64,000 nt of DNA from positions 62,001-126,000 of the forward strand of contig JAEZZQ010000030.1 in assembly GCA_023442465.1 (NCBI GenBank), read 5' to 3'. The notes below the pieces were generated by a model, which made no database searches, was not told the origin of the DNA, and saw only the letters and a list, made by a program, of their open reading frames with translations. This document shows positions 41,357-49,738 of this stretch, piece by piece; position 1 is the stretch's first letter, and each line of letters starts with the position of its first letter. This DNA comes from Bacillota bacterium (lineage in GTDB: Bacteria; Bacillota; Clostridia; Lachnospirales; Lachnospiraceae). The position numbers and the translations under genes were made by a program.

Positions 41357-43426
41357 TTGAAAAAACTAAATACAGAATATTGGAAAAAGCTACTGGAAAC
41401 AGTGGCTTTTTCTAATGGTGAAATAAGTTTGTATGAACTTGTCCAAAAGGAACATAGACATTTCCATCCCTCTGGAAAAACGGAGCCAAGCAAGCAAGAC
41501 ATATTGATAACAGACCGCATAAACCAGGTATGCGAACTAATGGGAATTCCTTTACTAGACCATGTAATTGTTGGCCCAAGGGATTCCTATTATTCGTTTA
41601 AGGAAAAAGAGGTAATGCCTATCTCAAGGATGAATTTAACGGATGACCTTGAAAGAATAGAATTGGAGGGATTAAAGGTGGCAGAGACAGCAAGCGTAAG
41701 TAAATCAGATAAAACAGATAGTAAAAAGATTTTGAGTTTTACAGTTGCAGAATGTGGAGAATTTCATGATTTGGGTGAACTGCATGAAAATATAGCAACG
41801 CTTAAGGAGGCGATTGATATATTTGATCAGATTCCACCTGGTCGCAGGAATGGAATTCCAACAATAGCAGTAAGAGTAACAGATGCAGAGAATCCAGAAT
41901 TGTTTACTGAAATTGATATCATGACAGATAAAAGAATTGATGTAGATATTCTGGGATATGTTCCAGACATTGGAGAAAATGGACAGGCGCAGTTTGCTAT
42001 TTCAGAAATGATCCATCAGTTCCCGGAGAAAGAGATTATTGGCAAGGTGCCAGAGGCTATTGAGAAAAAGGTACAGATAATCGAATCCAGGGAAAAACAG
42101 TCAGAGCAGTTAAAGGAAGTCATGACACAGTTAGAACAGGGAGTTCAGGGTGTATTTAACAGTGAGGATTATAAAAGATTCTTAGATGTTATGGCAAAAC
42201 TTCCAAAGTATTCTCTTAACAATATGCTTCTAATTGCCATGCAGTCAGAAGGTAAAGCTTCCATGTGCCAGAGTTTCACAGGTTGGAAAGCTATGGGCAG
42301 GTTTGTAAAGAAAGGCGAGAAGGGAATAAAGATTCTGGCACCATCGCCCTATACCATACAGCGTGAGCAAAATAAGATTGATAAGGCTACAGGACAGCCA
42401 GTGTTTGATCAGGATGGAGAACCGGTAAAAGAACAGGTAGATATTACAATGAATGCTTTCAAGGTAGTACGTACCTTTGATATTTCACAGACAGATGGAA
42501 AAGAGATTCCGAGTATTGGAGTAAATGAGCTAGTCGGTAATATTGAAGGCTATGGCACTTTAATGGAAGCTTTGAAAAAGGTATGTCCGGTTCCTATTTC
42601 TTTTGAAGATATCGATAGCGGAGCCAAAGGCTTCTACCATCAGATGGAAAAAAGAATTGCAATTCAAGATGGCATGAGTGAAGTACAGACTGTGAAAACA
42701 GCCATTCATGAAATGGCACATCAGAAGCTACATGCAAAAGATGATATCAACATACTTGATGCCATCCAGAGTAGAAACAGTAAGGAAGTAGAAGCCGAGA
42801 GTGTAGCTTATGCGGTATGCCAGCATTATGGAATCAATACATCAGATTATTCCTTTGTATATGTGGCAGGATGGTCCGAAGGGAAGGAACTTCCAGAATT
42901 AAAGAAATCCCTAGATACCATCAGAGTAGCAGCTGCAGAAATGATTACATCCATCGATACAGAATTAGAACATGTGAGAGAAACGATTTCATTAGGAGCA
43001 GACGCTTTTACAAAAATATATATGGAAGATCAAGATAGAGGGAATCTGATGATAGGAGAATATGCATCTTCTCTAAGCATTGATTCTAATCTGAGCAAAG
43101 ATGCCGTTCTTGAGATTCAGGACAAAATAGAAACTTTCCTTAAAACAGACGTTCATTCAGAGGATGAAATTAAAGAGTTGGGAAAAGAACTCTTGACTGC
43201 TGGAAAGAGAGATGATGGAGAATTCTATTTTAATGGAGAGAATCTTTTGGGTGAAAAAGGTGCAACAGCATCAACAGTAGATAATCAACCATTTAAAGAA
43301 GAGGAACCAGAGGAGAAAAGAAGCAAGAGAAAACCTTCTGTTAGGAAAAAGGTTCAGCAGACCAAAGGAAAAGTAGTAAAGCAGCCTGTTAAGAAAACAA
43401 AAGTGAAGGAGGAAGCCTGTGTATAA
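41357..43426 (+). CDS. 3' part of the JAB/ArdC-like protein with a new N-terminus from the Tn554-like element
   Basis: A 689-residue protein. Residues 1-36 are encoded by the element's right end, with TTG start at 41357 and TGGAGG upstream. From PSGKTEPSKQD onward (codon 41468) it is the rest of the RadC-like JAB domain (DILITDRINQVCELMGIPLLDHVIVG). A second region (about 120-240) of unknown fold follows. Then an ArdC N-terminal ssDNA-binding-like domain (FLDVMAKLPKYSLNNMLLIA, FTGWKAMGRFVKKGEKGI) and a metallopeptidase-like segment with HEMAHQKLH (H-E-x2-H). ArdC-type proteins protect incoming DNA from restriction. The C terminus is Lys-rich. Overlaps topB by 8 bp. The element has split the original gene, but this part is open and probably expressed. 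Confidence 0.8.
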   Translation: MKKLNTEYWKKLLETVAFSNGEISLYELVQKEHRHFHPSGKTEPSKQDILITDRINQVCELMGIPLLDHVIVGPRDSYYSFKEKEVMPISRMNLTDDLERIELEGLKVAETASVSKSDKTDSKKILSFTVAECGEFHDLGELHENIATLKEAIDIFDQIPPGRRNGIPTIAVRVTDAENPELFTEIDIMTDKRIDVDILGYVPDIGENGQAQFAISEMIHQFPEKEIIGKVPEAIEKKVQIIESREKQSEQLKEVMTQLEQGVQGVFNSEDYKRFLDVMAKLPKYSLNNMLLIAMQSEGKASMCQSFTGWKAMGRFVKKGEKGIKILAPSPYTIQREQNKIDKATGQPVFDQDGEPVKEQVDITMNAFKVVRTFDISQTDGKEIPSIGVNELVGNIEGYGTLMEALKKVCPVPISFEDIDSGAKGFYHQMEKRIAIQDGMSEVQTVKTAIHEMAHQKLHAKDDINILDAIQSRNSKEVEAESVAYAVCQHYGINTSDYSFVYVAGWSEGKELPELKKSLDTIRVAAAEMITSIDTELEHVRETISLGADAFTKIYMEDQDRGNLMIGEYASSLSIDSNLSKDAVLEIQDKIETFLKTDVHSEDEIKELGKELLTAGKRDDGEFYFNGENLLGEKGATASTVDNQPFKEEEPEEKRSKRKPSVRKKVQQTKGKVVKQPVKKTKVKEEACV

Positions 43427-45542
43427 ATTAGTAATTGCAGAGAAACCATCGGTGGCACAGTCCATCGCAAAAGTAATTGGAGCAACGAACAGAGAAGATG
43501 GATACCTAGAGGGAAATGGATACATCGTCAGCTGGTGCGTAGGGCATCTAGTAGAGCTGTCAGCACCAGAGTGTTATGACGAGAAATATGAGAAATGGAG
43601 ATACGCGGATCTGCCGATTCTTCCCGAAGAATGGAAATATCAGATATCGGATGCCACGAAGAAACAGTTTAAGATCTTGAAGGATTTAATGAAACGTGAT
43701 GATGTGGAGAGTCTGGTGGAAAGTACAGATGCCGGAAGAGAAGGAGAACTTATTTTCAGACTAGTCTATGATCAGGCTGGATGTAGAAAACCCTATGAAC
43801 GATTGTGGATATCCTCCATGGAAGACAAAGCAATCGTGGAAGGTTTTGCGAATCTAAAGGATGGAACAGAATATGAGGCATTGTATCAGGCAGCAATTAG
43901 CCGTGAGCGTGCAGATTGGATCGTCGGGATGAACGCAACCCGGCTTTTTTCAACCCTTTATGGTCAGACCTTAAATGTGGGACGCGTTATGACGCCAACC
44001 CTTGCAATGCTAGTTGCTAGGGAAGCTGAGATTAGCGGATTTACACCAGAACCTTTTTATTCTGTGGGAATTCATGTGGGTGGAGTAGCTGCAGTCAGTG
44101 AACGTTTTAAAAATAAAGCAGATGCAGAGACCGTATTATCAAAAGTTCAGAATGCAAAGGATGCAGTTGTTGCAAAAAATACAACAGCTGAAAAGAAGGA
44201 GAAGGCACCACAGCTCTATGATCTTACTAGCTTACAGAGAGATGCTAATAGAATGATGGGATTTACAGCGCAGCAGACCTTGGATTATACACAGAGTCTA
44301 TATGAGAAAAAGCTTGTAACCTATCCAAGGACGGACAGCCGATTTCTAACAGAGGATATGGAAGCTACACTTCCTACTCTTGCTTCGAAGATGACTGCAA
44401 AATTTGGCTATACTAAAAATCTGGTCATGAACAGCAAGCAGGTCATCAACAGTAAAAAGGTAAGCGATCATCATGCGATTATTCCAACAGTGAATGTAGC
44501 AGAGGTTGATTATGGAGAACTACCTTCCGGAGAACAGAAAATCCTGAAACTGATTACCGCCAGATTACTAGCAGGTATTGGTAATCCATGCATCAGCCAG
44601 GAAACAGAATTGGAGTTCTTATGTGCTGACCATATCTTCAAAGCAAAAGCAAAGGTCGTTTCTGATCCAGGCTGGAAAGAAATCGAGAGCTGGGTGCTTG
44701 GGTTAAAAGCAGAATCATCCGCTTCCGATGGGGATGAGATGGAGCATAATAAAGATTACGTATTACAGGGTGTCTTTGATCAGGGTAAATCCTTTCCAGT
44801 ACAAAAACCGGAACTGAAGGAAGGGAAGACTTTGCCTAAGAAACATTTTACAGAAGACACGCTTCTGAGTGCAATGGAGCATGCTAGTGCAGACGAGATG
44901 CCGGATGAGGCAGAGCATCAAGGAATCGGAACACCAGCAACCAGGGCCGGTACCATAGAGAAGCTTGTGAGAATTGGATTCGTGGAAAGAAAGGGCGATA
45001 AGAAAACCAAGTATCTGATTCCAACACATAAGGGAGTAGCCCTAATTACAGTAATGCCAGAGCAGATTCAATCACCATCCATGACAGCCGATTGGGAAGA
45101 AAAGCTAATAGAAATAGAGCATCAGAATTATACAGCTGCAAAATTCATGGATGAGATTGAGGATATGATTTCAAACCTAGTAAGAACCTATAAGGTAATA
45201 GAGGATGCAGAGGTATTGATGCATCCCGCTTGTGAACCTGTGGGAGTGTGCCCTTGCTGCGGAGCTAGTGTGGTGGATAAGGCAAAAGGATTTTTCTGTG
45301 AAAAGCGAGAATGTAAATTTGTCTTATGGAAGGATAATCGCTTTTTTGATTCTCTTGGAAAGAAGATGAATAAGTCAGTTGCACAGTCGCTCTTAAAGGA
45401 TGGAAAAGTAAAACTGAAAAAATGTCGTTCTGTGAAAACCGGTAAGACCTATGATACTACAGTAATTATGAGTGTTGATGAAACATCACGCACGCAATTT
45501 AGCTTGGAGTTTGATAATCGAAGCAAAGGGAAGGAGAGATAA
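43419..45542 (+). CDS. topB: DNA topoisomerase III
   Basis: A 707-residue type IA topoisomerase common on Tn1549-like ICEs, where it resolves DNA during transfer. It has the TOPRIM domain (LVIAEKPSVAQSIAKVIGA; STDAGREGELIFRLVY) and the active-site Tyr in KLVTYPRTDSRFLTEDM. A C-terminal Cys pair set (CPCCGASV, CEKRECKF) is a zinc finger. GTG at 43419 with AAGGAGG upstream. Spaced 3 bp before the YodL-type gene. Confidence 0.94.
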   Translation: MYKLVIAEKPSVAQSIAKVIGATNREDGYLEGNGYIVSWCVGHLVELSAPECYDEKYEKWRYADLPILPEEWKYQISDATKKQFKILKDLMKRDDVESLVESTDAGREGELIFRLVYDQAGCRKPYERLWISSMEDKAIVEGFANLKDGTEYEALYQAAISRERADWIVGMNATRLFSTLYGQTLNVGRVMTPTLAMLVAREAEISGFTPEPFYSVGIHVGGVAAVSERFKNKADAETVLSKVQNAKDAVVAKNTTAEKKEKAPQLYDLTSLQRDANRMMGFTAQQTLDYTQSLYEKKLVTYPRTDSRFLTEDMEATLPTLASKMTAKFGYTKNLVMNSKQVINSKKVSDHHAIIPTVNVAEVDYGELPSGEQKILKLITARLLAGIGNPCISQETELEFLCADHIFKAKAKVVSDPGWKEIESWVLGLKAESSASDGDEMEHNKDYVLQGVFDQGKSFPVQKPELKEGKTLPKKHFTEDTLLSAMEHASADEMPDEAEHQGIGTPATRAGTIEKLVRIGFVERKGDKKTKYLIPTHKGVALITVMPEQIQSPSMTADWEEKLIEIEHQNYTAAKFMDEIEDMISNLVRTYKVIEDAEVLMHPACEPVGVCPCCGASVVDKAKGFFCEKRECKFVLWKDNRFFDSLGKKMNKSVAQSLLKDGKVKLKKCRSVKTGKTYDTTVIMSVDETSRTQFSLEFDNRSKGKER

Positions 45543-45545
45543 GCT

Positions 45546-46166
45546 ATGTCAGAAGAATCAAAAGGAATAAAACTTGAAGGATGGGATGAAGTTAAGGGAG
45601 GTGCCTCAGAAGAAATTTTTGAGGCATTTTTAAGTTCTGAAACTGATGGCTATGCTATTTTACAGCTAAATCGGTCAGAGGAAGCTAGCCAATTTCGTTT
45701 CTTATCCTATGATGCCTTTGAGCGACAAGGGCAAACACCAGAAATCAATTTCTACGATACTTTATATGCTGGACCACTAGTAACGCAGTCACAGGATCCT
45801 CATATTATCTGTGAGAATTTGTATGTGAAGTTTAATACAGATAGACCGGAAGACTTTAGAGGACATAGTCTTTCTGTTAGTGATGTGGTCGCACTTAAGA
45901 GACAACAGGAGATCAATTTCTATTTTGTGGACTCCTTTGGATTCAAAGAATTGCCAGGGTTTAACTCTGGAAGAAATCCTCTTCGTGGAATGGAAGATAT
46001 GATTGAGCAAAATGATAATCAACTAGATGGCATCATCAATAATCTTCCGCAGGAGACAGTTGCAGAAAAAGAAGCGAAAGCTTCTGTTCTGGAAAAGCTG
46101 AAAACGGAGGTCCCGGAGACTGGCAGAAAAATAAAAGCTCGGTGCATTGAAGAGGAGTTGTCATGA
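45546..46166 (+). CDS. YodL-domain protein
   Basis: A 206-residue protein. The region from residue 30 to 140 matches YodL-like domains (DGYAILQL, FRFLSYDAFERQG, INFYDTLYAGPL, FRGHSLSVSDVVALKR, YFVDSFGFKELPGF). These are frequent beside TopB/relaxase genes of Tn1549-type ICEs. The C-terminal 60 residues are acidic and helical. Function unknown. Overlaps the MobC-like gene by 4 bp (ATGA). Confidence 0.78.
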   Translation: MSEESKGIKLEGWDEVKGGASEEIFEAFLSSETDGYAILQLNRSEEASQFRFLSYDAFERQGQTPEINFYDTLYAGPLVTQSQDPHIICENLYVKFNTDRPEDFRGHSLSVSDVVALKRQQEINFYFVDSFGFKELPGFNSGRNPLRGMEDMIEQNDNQLDGIINNLPQETVAEKEAKASVLEKLKTEVPETGRKIKARCIEEELS

Positions 46167-46498
46167 ACGACAATAGAACCTGTAAGATTTTCTTTCGAAC
46201 CACACCAGAGGAACTAGAGATTATCAAAGAAAAGATGGAGGCAGTAGGCACACGTAATATTAGTGCCTACTGTAGAAGGATGGTCTTGAATGGTTACTCC
46301 ATTTATGTGGAGATGAAAGAGGTAAAGGAAGTACTGCGGCTGCTTAAAATCAACAGTAATAACTTGAACCAGTATACAAAAAAAGCAAATGAGACCGGTA
46401 GCATTTATATAGAAGATGTTAGGGAGCTGCAGGAAAAACAGAAGGAAATCCTACAGATGATGGGGAGCATTTTGGAACACTTAAGCAGTATTGATTAG
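46163..46498 (+). CDS. MobC-like relaxosome accessory protein
   Basis: A 111-residue protein of the plasmid mobilisation MobC type. It shows the ribbon-helix-helix-like start KIFFRTTPEELEIIKEKMEAV and the typical NISAYCRRMVLNGY and LLKINSNNLNQYTKKANETG helices. These proteins open the DNA strands at oriT for the relaxase encoded just downstream. ATGA overlap with the preceding gene. Confidence 0.85.
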   Translation: MNDNRTCKIFFRTTPEELEIIKEKMEAVGTRNISAYCRRMVLNGYSIYVEMKEVKEVLRLLKINSNNLNQYTKKANETGSIYIEDVRELQEKQKEILQMMGSILEHLSSID

Positions 46499-46513
46499 AA
46501 ATGGGGTGAGCGG

Positions 46514-47929
46514 GTGGCAGCTACGAGATTGATTGCTATGCATGTAAATAAAGGGAGAACCATAGCGCAGTGCTTAAAGGATAGAACAGATTATGCGAAG
46601 AATGGTGAAAAAACACAGCAAGGAGAGCTCGTTTCTTCTTATGCCTGTAATGCAGAAATTGCAGATAAAGAATTTGCAGAATCGAAAATGGAATATCTTC
46701 GATTAACCGGGAGAAAACCAAAAGGAGATATCATTGCATATCAAATACGTCAATCCTTCAAGCCAGGGGAGATTACACCTGAGGAAGCTAATCGAATTGG
46801 ATATGAAACAGCTATGCGATTTACAAAAGGTAATCATGTCTTTATCGTGGCGACGCATACAGATAAAGCTCATATTCATAATCATATTATTTTCAATTCT
46901 ACGAATCTTGCTTGTGATCGAAAATTCCGTGATTCATGGTTTATTGCACTGGCATTGCAGAAGCTAAGTGATTTGGTTTGTCTTGAAAATGGACTGTCAA
47001 TTATAAAACCAAGGAAGCCTAGTGAAAGAGAAAAGAGAACAACTTATCCACAGAAGGAAACGCTAAGATCAGAAATCTGTGCTGATATCAATTCAGCTCT
47101 TTTGCAGAAACCAGAGGATTTTGAAAAGCTATTAAAGCTACTCATGGAGCAGGGATATGAAATCAAGAGAGGAAAAAATCTTGCAATTAAGGGTAAAAGC
47201 CAGAAACGTTTTATTCGATTTAAGTCCTTGGGTGCAGGTTATACAGAAACAGATTTAAAAGATATCCTGGCAGAAAAATCAGAGCAGTCTCCAGAACGAA
47301 AGGAAAATGGGAAGAGAGGATTTCATAAGAAGAAAGAGTTTGATCTGCTCATCGATATCCAGAAAAAGATACAAGAGGGAAAAGGAGCTGGCTATACCAG
47401 ATGGGCGAAGGTATACAACATCAAACAGATATCTCAGGCACTTCTCTTTTTGCAGGAGCACGAGGTTCGTGATTATGAGACCTTGGCGGCTAGAGCGAAT
47501 GCAGCATCTTCCTTATTCTCAGAATTGACGCAAACTATAAAAGTATCAGAGAAAAGACTAGGTGAAATTGCTGTACTGAAAACCCATATCATTAATTATG
47601 CTAAGACAAAAGACATTTATGTAGCTTATCGTAAATCAAGCTATAGCAAGAAATACTTTGAAGCCCATCGTGAAGAGATTACACTTCATAAGGCTGCGAA
47701 GGAAGCGTTTAGCAAGTTGGATGGAAAGATCCCACGCGTAAAAGACTTAAGTGCAGAATATGCGGTAGTATTAGCGGAGAAGAAAAGAGCCTATGCAGAA
47801 TATCGCCAGGTCAAAAAAGATATGCAGGAATATCTGACAGCCAAGCATAATGTGGATGCGATTCTTGGGGAAAGCTACAAGGAGAAACAGGCTAAGGAAA
47901 AGCAAAAACAAAATAATCAGGAACTGTAA
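46514..47929 (+). CDS. MobA/VirD2-family relaxase
   Basis: A 471-residue relaxase that nicks oriT and leads the strand into the recipient. It has a catalytic-Tyr candidate near the N terminus (DRTDYAKN), the three-His metal motif in VATHTDKAHIHNHIIFNS near 110-125 and a long helical C-terminal domain rich in Lys/Glu. GTG at 46514 after GGGTGAG is the start. It is the last transfer gene before the terminator at 47933 and the defence operon. Confidence 0.92.
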   Translation: MAATRLIAMHVNKGRTIAQCLKDRTDYAKNGEKTQQGELVSSYACNAEIADKEFAESKMEYLRLTGRKPKGDIIAYQIRQSFKPGEITPEEANRIGYETAMRFTKGNHVFIVATHTDKAHIHNHIIFNSTNLACDRKFRDSWFIALALQKLSDLVCLENGLSIIKPRKPSEREKRTTYPQKETLRSEICADINSALLQKPEDFEKLLKLLMEQGYEIKRGKNLAIKGKSQKRFIRFKSLGAGYTETDLKDILAEKSEQSPERKENGKRGFHKKKEFDLLIDIQKKIQEGKGAGYTRWAKVYNIKQISQALLFLQEHEVRDYETLAARANAASSLFSELTQTIKVSEKRLGEIAVLKTHIINYAKTKDIYVAYRKSSYSKKYFEAHREEITLHKAAKEAFSKLDGKIPRVKDLSAEYAVVLAEKKRAYAEYRQVKKDMQEYLTAKHNVDAILGESYKEKQAKEKQKQNNQEL

Positions 47930-47932
47930 TCT

Positions 47933-47980
47933 GGAGGGTAATCATCATTGTGACAGCTTTGGTGGTTGCCCTCTTTTTTT
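47933..47980 (+). terminator. Intrinsic terminator after the relaxase gene
   Basis: GAGGG (47934-47938) pairs with CCCTC (47969-47973), extended by partial pairing of AATCATCA with TGGTGGTTG, and is followed by TTTTTTT. It closes the transfer operon. Confidence 0.75.
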
Positions 47981-48008
47981 ATCTTCGTGCATTTACTGTA
48001 GTATTTAG

Positions 48009-48116
48009 CGCTCACGTGTGAGTGCGTAGCCAGACATCGAAGATGGGTGTTCAAGGGGATTGGGGTATTCTCCCCAACGAGCAAGAAGGCACTTTGTCTG
48101 TCAAGTGCACTGCTCG
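48009..48116. other. Candidate oriT / structured non-coding region
   Basis: Three structures fill this gap. CTCAC-GT-GTGAG (48011-48022, extended by outer GC pairs). TTGGGG-TATTCT-CCCCAA (48060-48077). CGAGCA (48078-48083) pairing with TGCTCG (48111-48116), with GCACTT (48089-48094) pairing with AAGTGC (48103-48108) inside it. It lies directly downstream of the relaxase gene and has no reading frame. The layout resembles origin-of-transfer regions, but the nic site cannot be recognised. The remaining 47981-48271 sequence contains only the defence promoter. Confidence 0.45.
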
Positions 48117-48194
48117 CGGATTAGTAATATGGTAATGTGTTGGGCAAAATAACGCCCAAAAAGAATAATTGTGTTCAAAAATATGATTTTTAAA

Positions 48195-48223
48195 TTGATA
48201 ATGTGCGTGCTTTGGCTTATAAT
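48195..48223 (+). promoter_or_regulatory. Promoter of the defence operon
   Basis: TTGATA (48195-48200), exact 17-bp spacer, TATAAT (48218-48223). It is the only clear promoter before the eleven-gene run and lies 48 bp before the first start codon. Confidence 0.78.
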
Positions 48224-48271
48224 ATAGAAAGTGTAGTTTTTGTGGATTTTCAGTAGAAGATGGAGATTAAA

Positions 48272-48472
48272 ATGGAATATTTGTCGATTACACAGACTTC
48301 GGAAAAATGGGGATTGTCTAAGAGAAGAATTCAAGTACTTTGTCAAGATGGAAGATTATCTGGGGCAATGAAAGTGGGATCCTATTGGGCGATACCGGCA
48401 GATGCAGAGAAACCAAAAGATAAAAGAATTAAGTCAGGAAGATATTTGAAATCTTCCACTAATACAAGGTAG
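48272..48472 (+). CDS. Small MerR/excisionase-type helix-turn-helix protein
   Basis: A 66-residue protein with a winged HTH of the excisionase type: YLSITQTSEKWGLSKRRIQV, LCQDGRLSGAMKVGSYW, AIPADAEKPKD. Such small proteins often head restriction-modification or ICE cargo operons and are thought to regulate them. ATG at 48272 follows TGGAGA with a 5-nt spacer; an ATG at 48260 overlaps that RBS. The next gene starts 15 bp later. Confidence 0.75.
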   Translation: MEYLSITQTSEKWGLSKRRIQVLCQDGRLSGAMKVGSYWAIPADAEKPKDKRIKSGRYLKSSTNTR

Positions 48473-48487
48473 AAACGAGGGGGAAAA

Positions 48488-49735
48488 ATGAGAAGTCCAA
48501 ATTGGCAGGAAGGCGAAGTAATGCTTGCCTTAGATTTGTATTTAAATAAGGACCTAAAATGGTTATCAAGAATGTCAGATTCTACGTTCGAAATATATGC
48601 ATTTAGTAAACTTCTAAACGGGCTTGACTATTATGAAGAGAAACCAGACAATTTTCGAACGACAGGTTCTATAAGAATGAAATTAGCAAATTTTATGGCA
48701 TTGGATGATCGCTATCAAATGAATTCACTTGGTAATGTTGGTTCTTTGGATAAAGCAATTTGGGAAAAATATTCAGAGAATTTATCTTCGCTACATATAG
48801 AATGTATAGAAATTATTCGTGAGCACCTAAAGAAAAGTGATTTCGATACTGATAAATATTTAGAAATGTTGAAGCTAAAAGCAGAAAACGATTTTGATTC
48901 TGATTTCATAAATTTTGCAAAATATCTTAAGCGCGCATTAGCCTATTATGGAAAACTGGCAGAGCAACGATCGGATATTCAGTACTCTGATGAAGTGTTG
49001 GAGTGGTGTTTAAAAACTCAGAAAAGTTTACACTGGTTGGATGAAATGTCTATTGATAAAATCGAATTTGACGCGATGGACAAATATAAAGAACACGGTG
49101 GGATTAACTTAGCTCCTATTGGTAATACAAAGCAAAAGATAAATAGTAAAAATGAGGATGATACTGAAGAAAAAATCGGAAAGTTGGTTCAAAGAACATT
49201 TTCGGAACTAGTGGATCAAGATCGGATATCAGAAGAGATAGTATACAAATTACTAGATGCAAAATATTCAAAAAGCACGTTTGGGCTAAAACCTTCATTT
49301 CTGATTTGTGTTGATGTTGACCAATCAATAAAGAAACAGATTGTTGATGAGAATGGATATGCTAGATATTGGAATAAACCGGTGGTAATACATGGAAAAA
49401 CATACTGTGTTTCAAAAGAATGGTATCCCAATCAAAGAGAAAAGTATTTACGATGGTTAGACAGTGTTAATGTTAAACCATTTTACATGATTAATTCATT
49501 AAAGCTGAAGGAAGTTTTGGAATACATACAAAAAGTTGATGATAGAAAAATAAGTTTTACGAGAAAAGAAATTCATGATAAGTTTCCGGATTTAGAGATT
49601 GATGCGGTTATTTCAGAATTACTGGATAGAGGTATTCTTAGTGGATTTCAAGGTAGCACAAAGGAACTAGTAGTTGATGATTACGACGCATTATATAAAG
49701 TGATCAAGAAGCCTATAGATTACACAATGGAGTAG
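48488..49735 (+). CDS. Protein with McrA-like N-terminal head, no nuclease motif
   Basis: A 415-residue protein. The first 95 residues (PNWQEGEVMLALDLYLNKDL, NFRTTGSIRMKLANFMALDD, SLDKAIWEKY) resemble the domain at the N terminus of McrA-type HNH endonucleases, but no HNH motif follows. The middle is helical. The C-terminal third contains KPSFLICVDVDQSIKKQIVD and ends in a winged-helix-like section (FTRKEIHDKFPDLEIDAVISELLDRGIL in parts: TRKEIHDKFPDLEI and AVISELLDRGIL). It ends 3 bp before the MORC gene, so it is part of the system, perhaps for modified-DNA or target recognition. Family placement is from pattern only. Confidence 0.6.
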   Translation: MRSPNWQEGEVMLALDLYLNKDLKWLSRMSDSTFEIYAFSKLLNGLDYYEEKPDNFRTTGSIRMKLANFMALDDRYQMNSLGNVGSLDKAIWEKYSENLSSLHIECIEIIREHLKKSDFDTDKYLEMLKLKAENDFDSDFINFAKYLKRALAYYGKLAEQRSDIQYSDEVLEWCLKTQKSLHWLDEMSIDKIEFDAMDKYKEHGGINLAPIGNTKQKINSKNEDDTEEKIGKLVQRTFSELVDQDRISEEIVYKLLDAKYSKSTFGLKPSFLICVDVDQSIKKQIVDENGYARYWNKPVVIHGKTYCVSKEWYPNQREKYLRWLDSVNVKPFYMINSLKLKEVLEYIQKVDDRKISFTRKEIHDKFPDLEIDAVISELLDRGILSGFQGSTKELVVDDYDALYKVIKKPIDYTME

Positions 49736-49738
49736 AAT

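Larger units (their letters stand above)
37917..41468 (+). mobile_element. Tn554-like tyrosine-recombinase element inserted in the JAB domain
   Basis: Joining the ICE sequence across this segment restores a continuous JAB reading frame, HNH followed by PSGKTEPSKQD. CATC occurs at both junctions (37917-37920 and 41465-41468), giving an element of about 3548 bp. There is no inverted terminal repeat visible. Genes in order: tyrosine recombinase (TnpA-like), XRE regulator, second recombinase-like protein (TnpB-like), small helical protein (TnpC-like), 2Fe-2S protein. This is the tnpA-tnpB-tnpC layout of Tn554, with an extra regulator between tnpA and tnpB; members of that family are known to insert in radC. 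The CATC core is inferred from the junctions. Confidence 0.8.
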
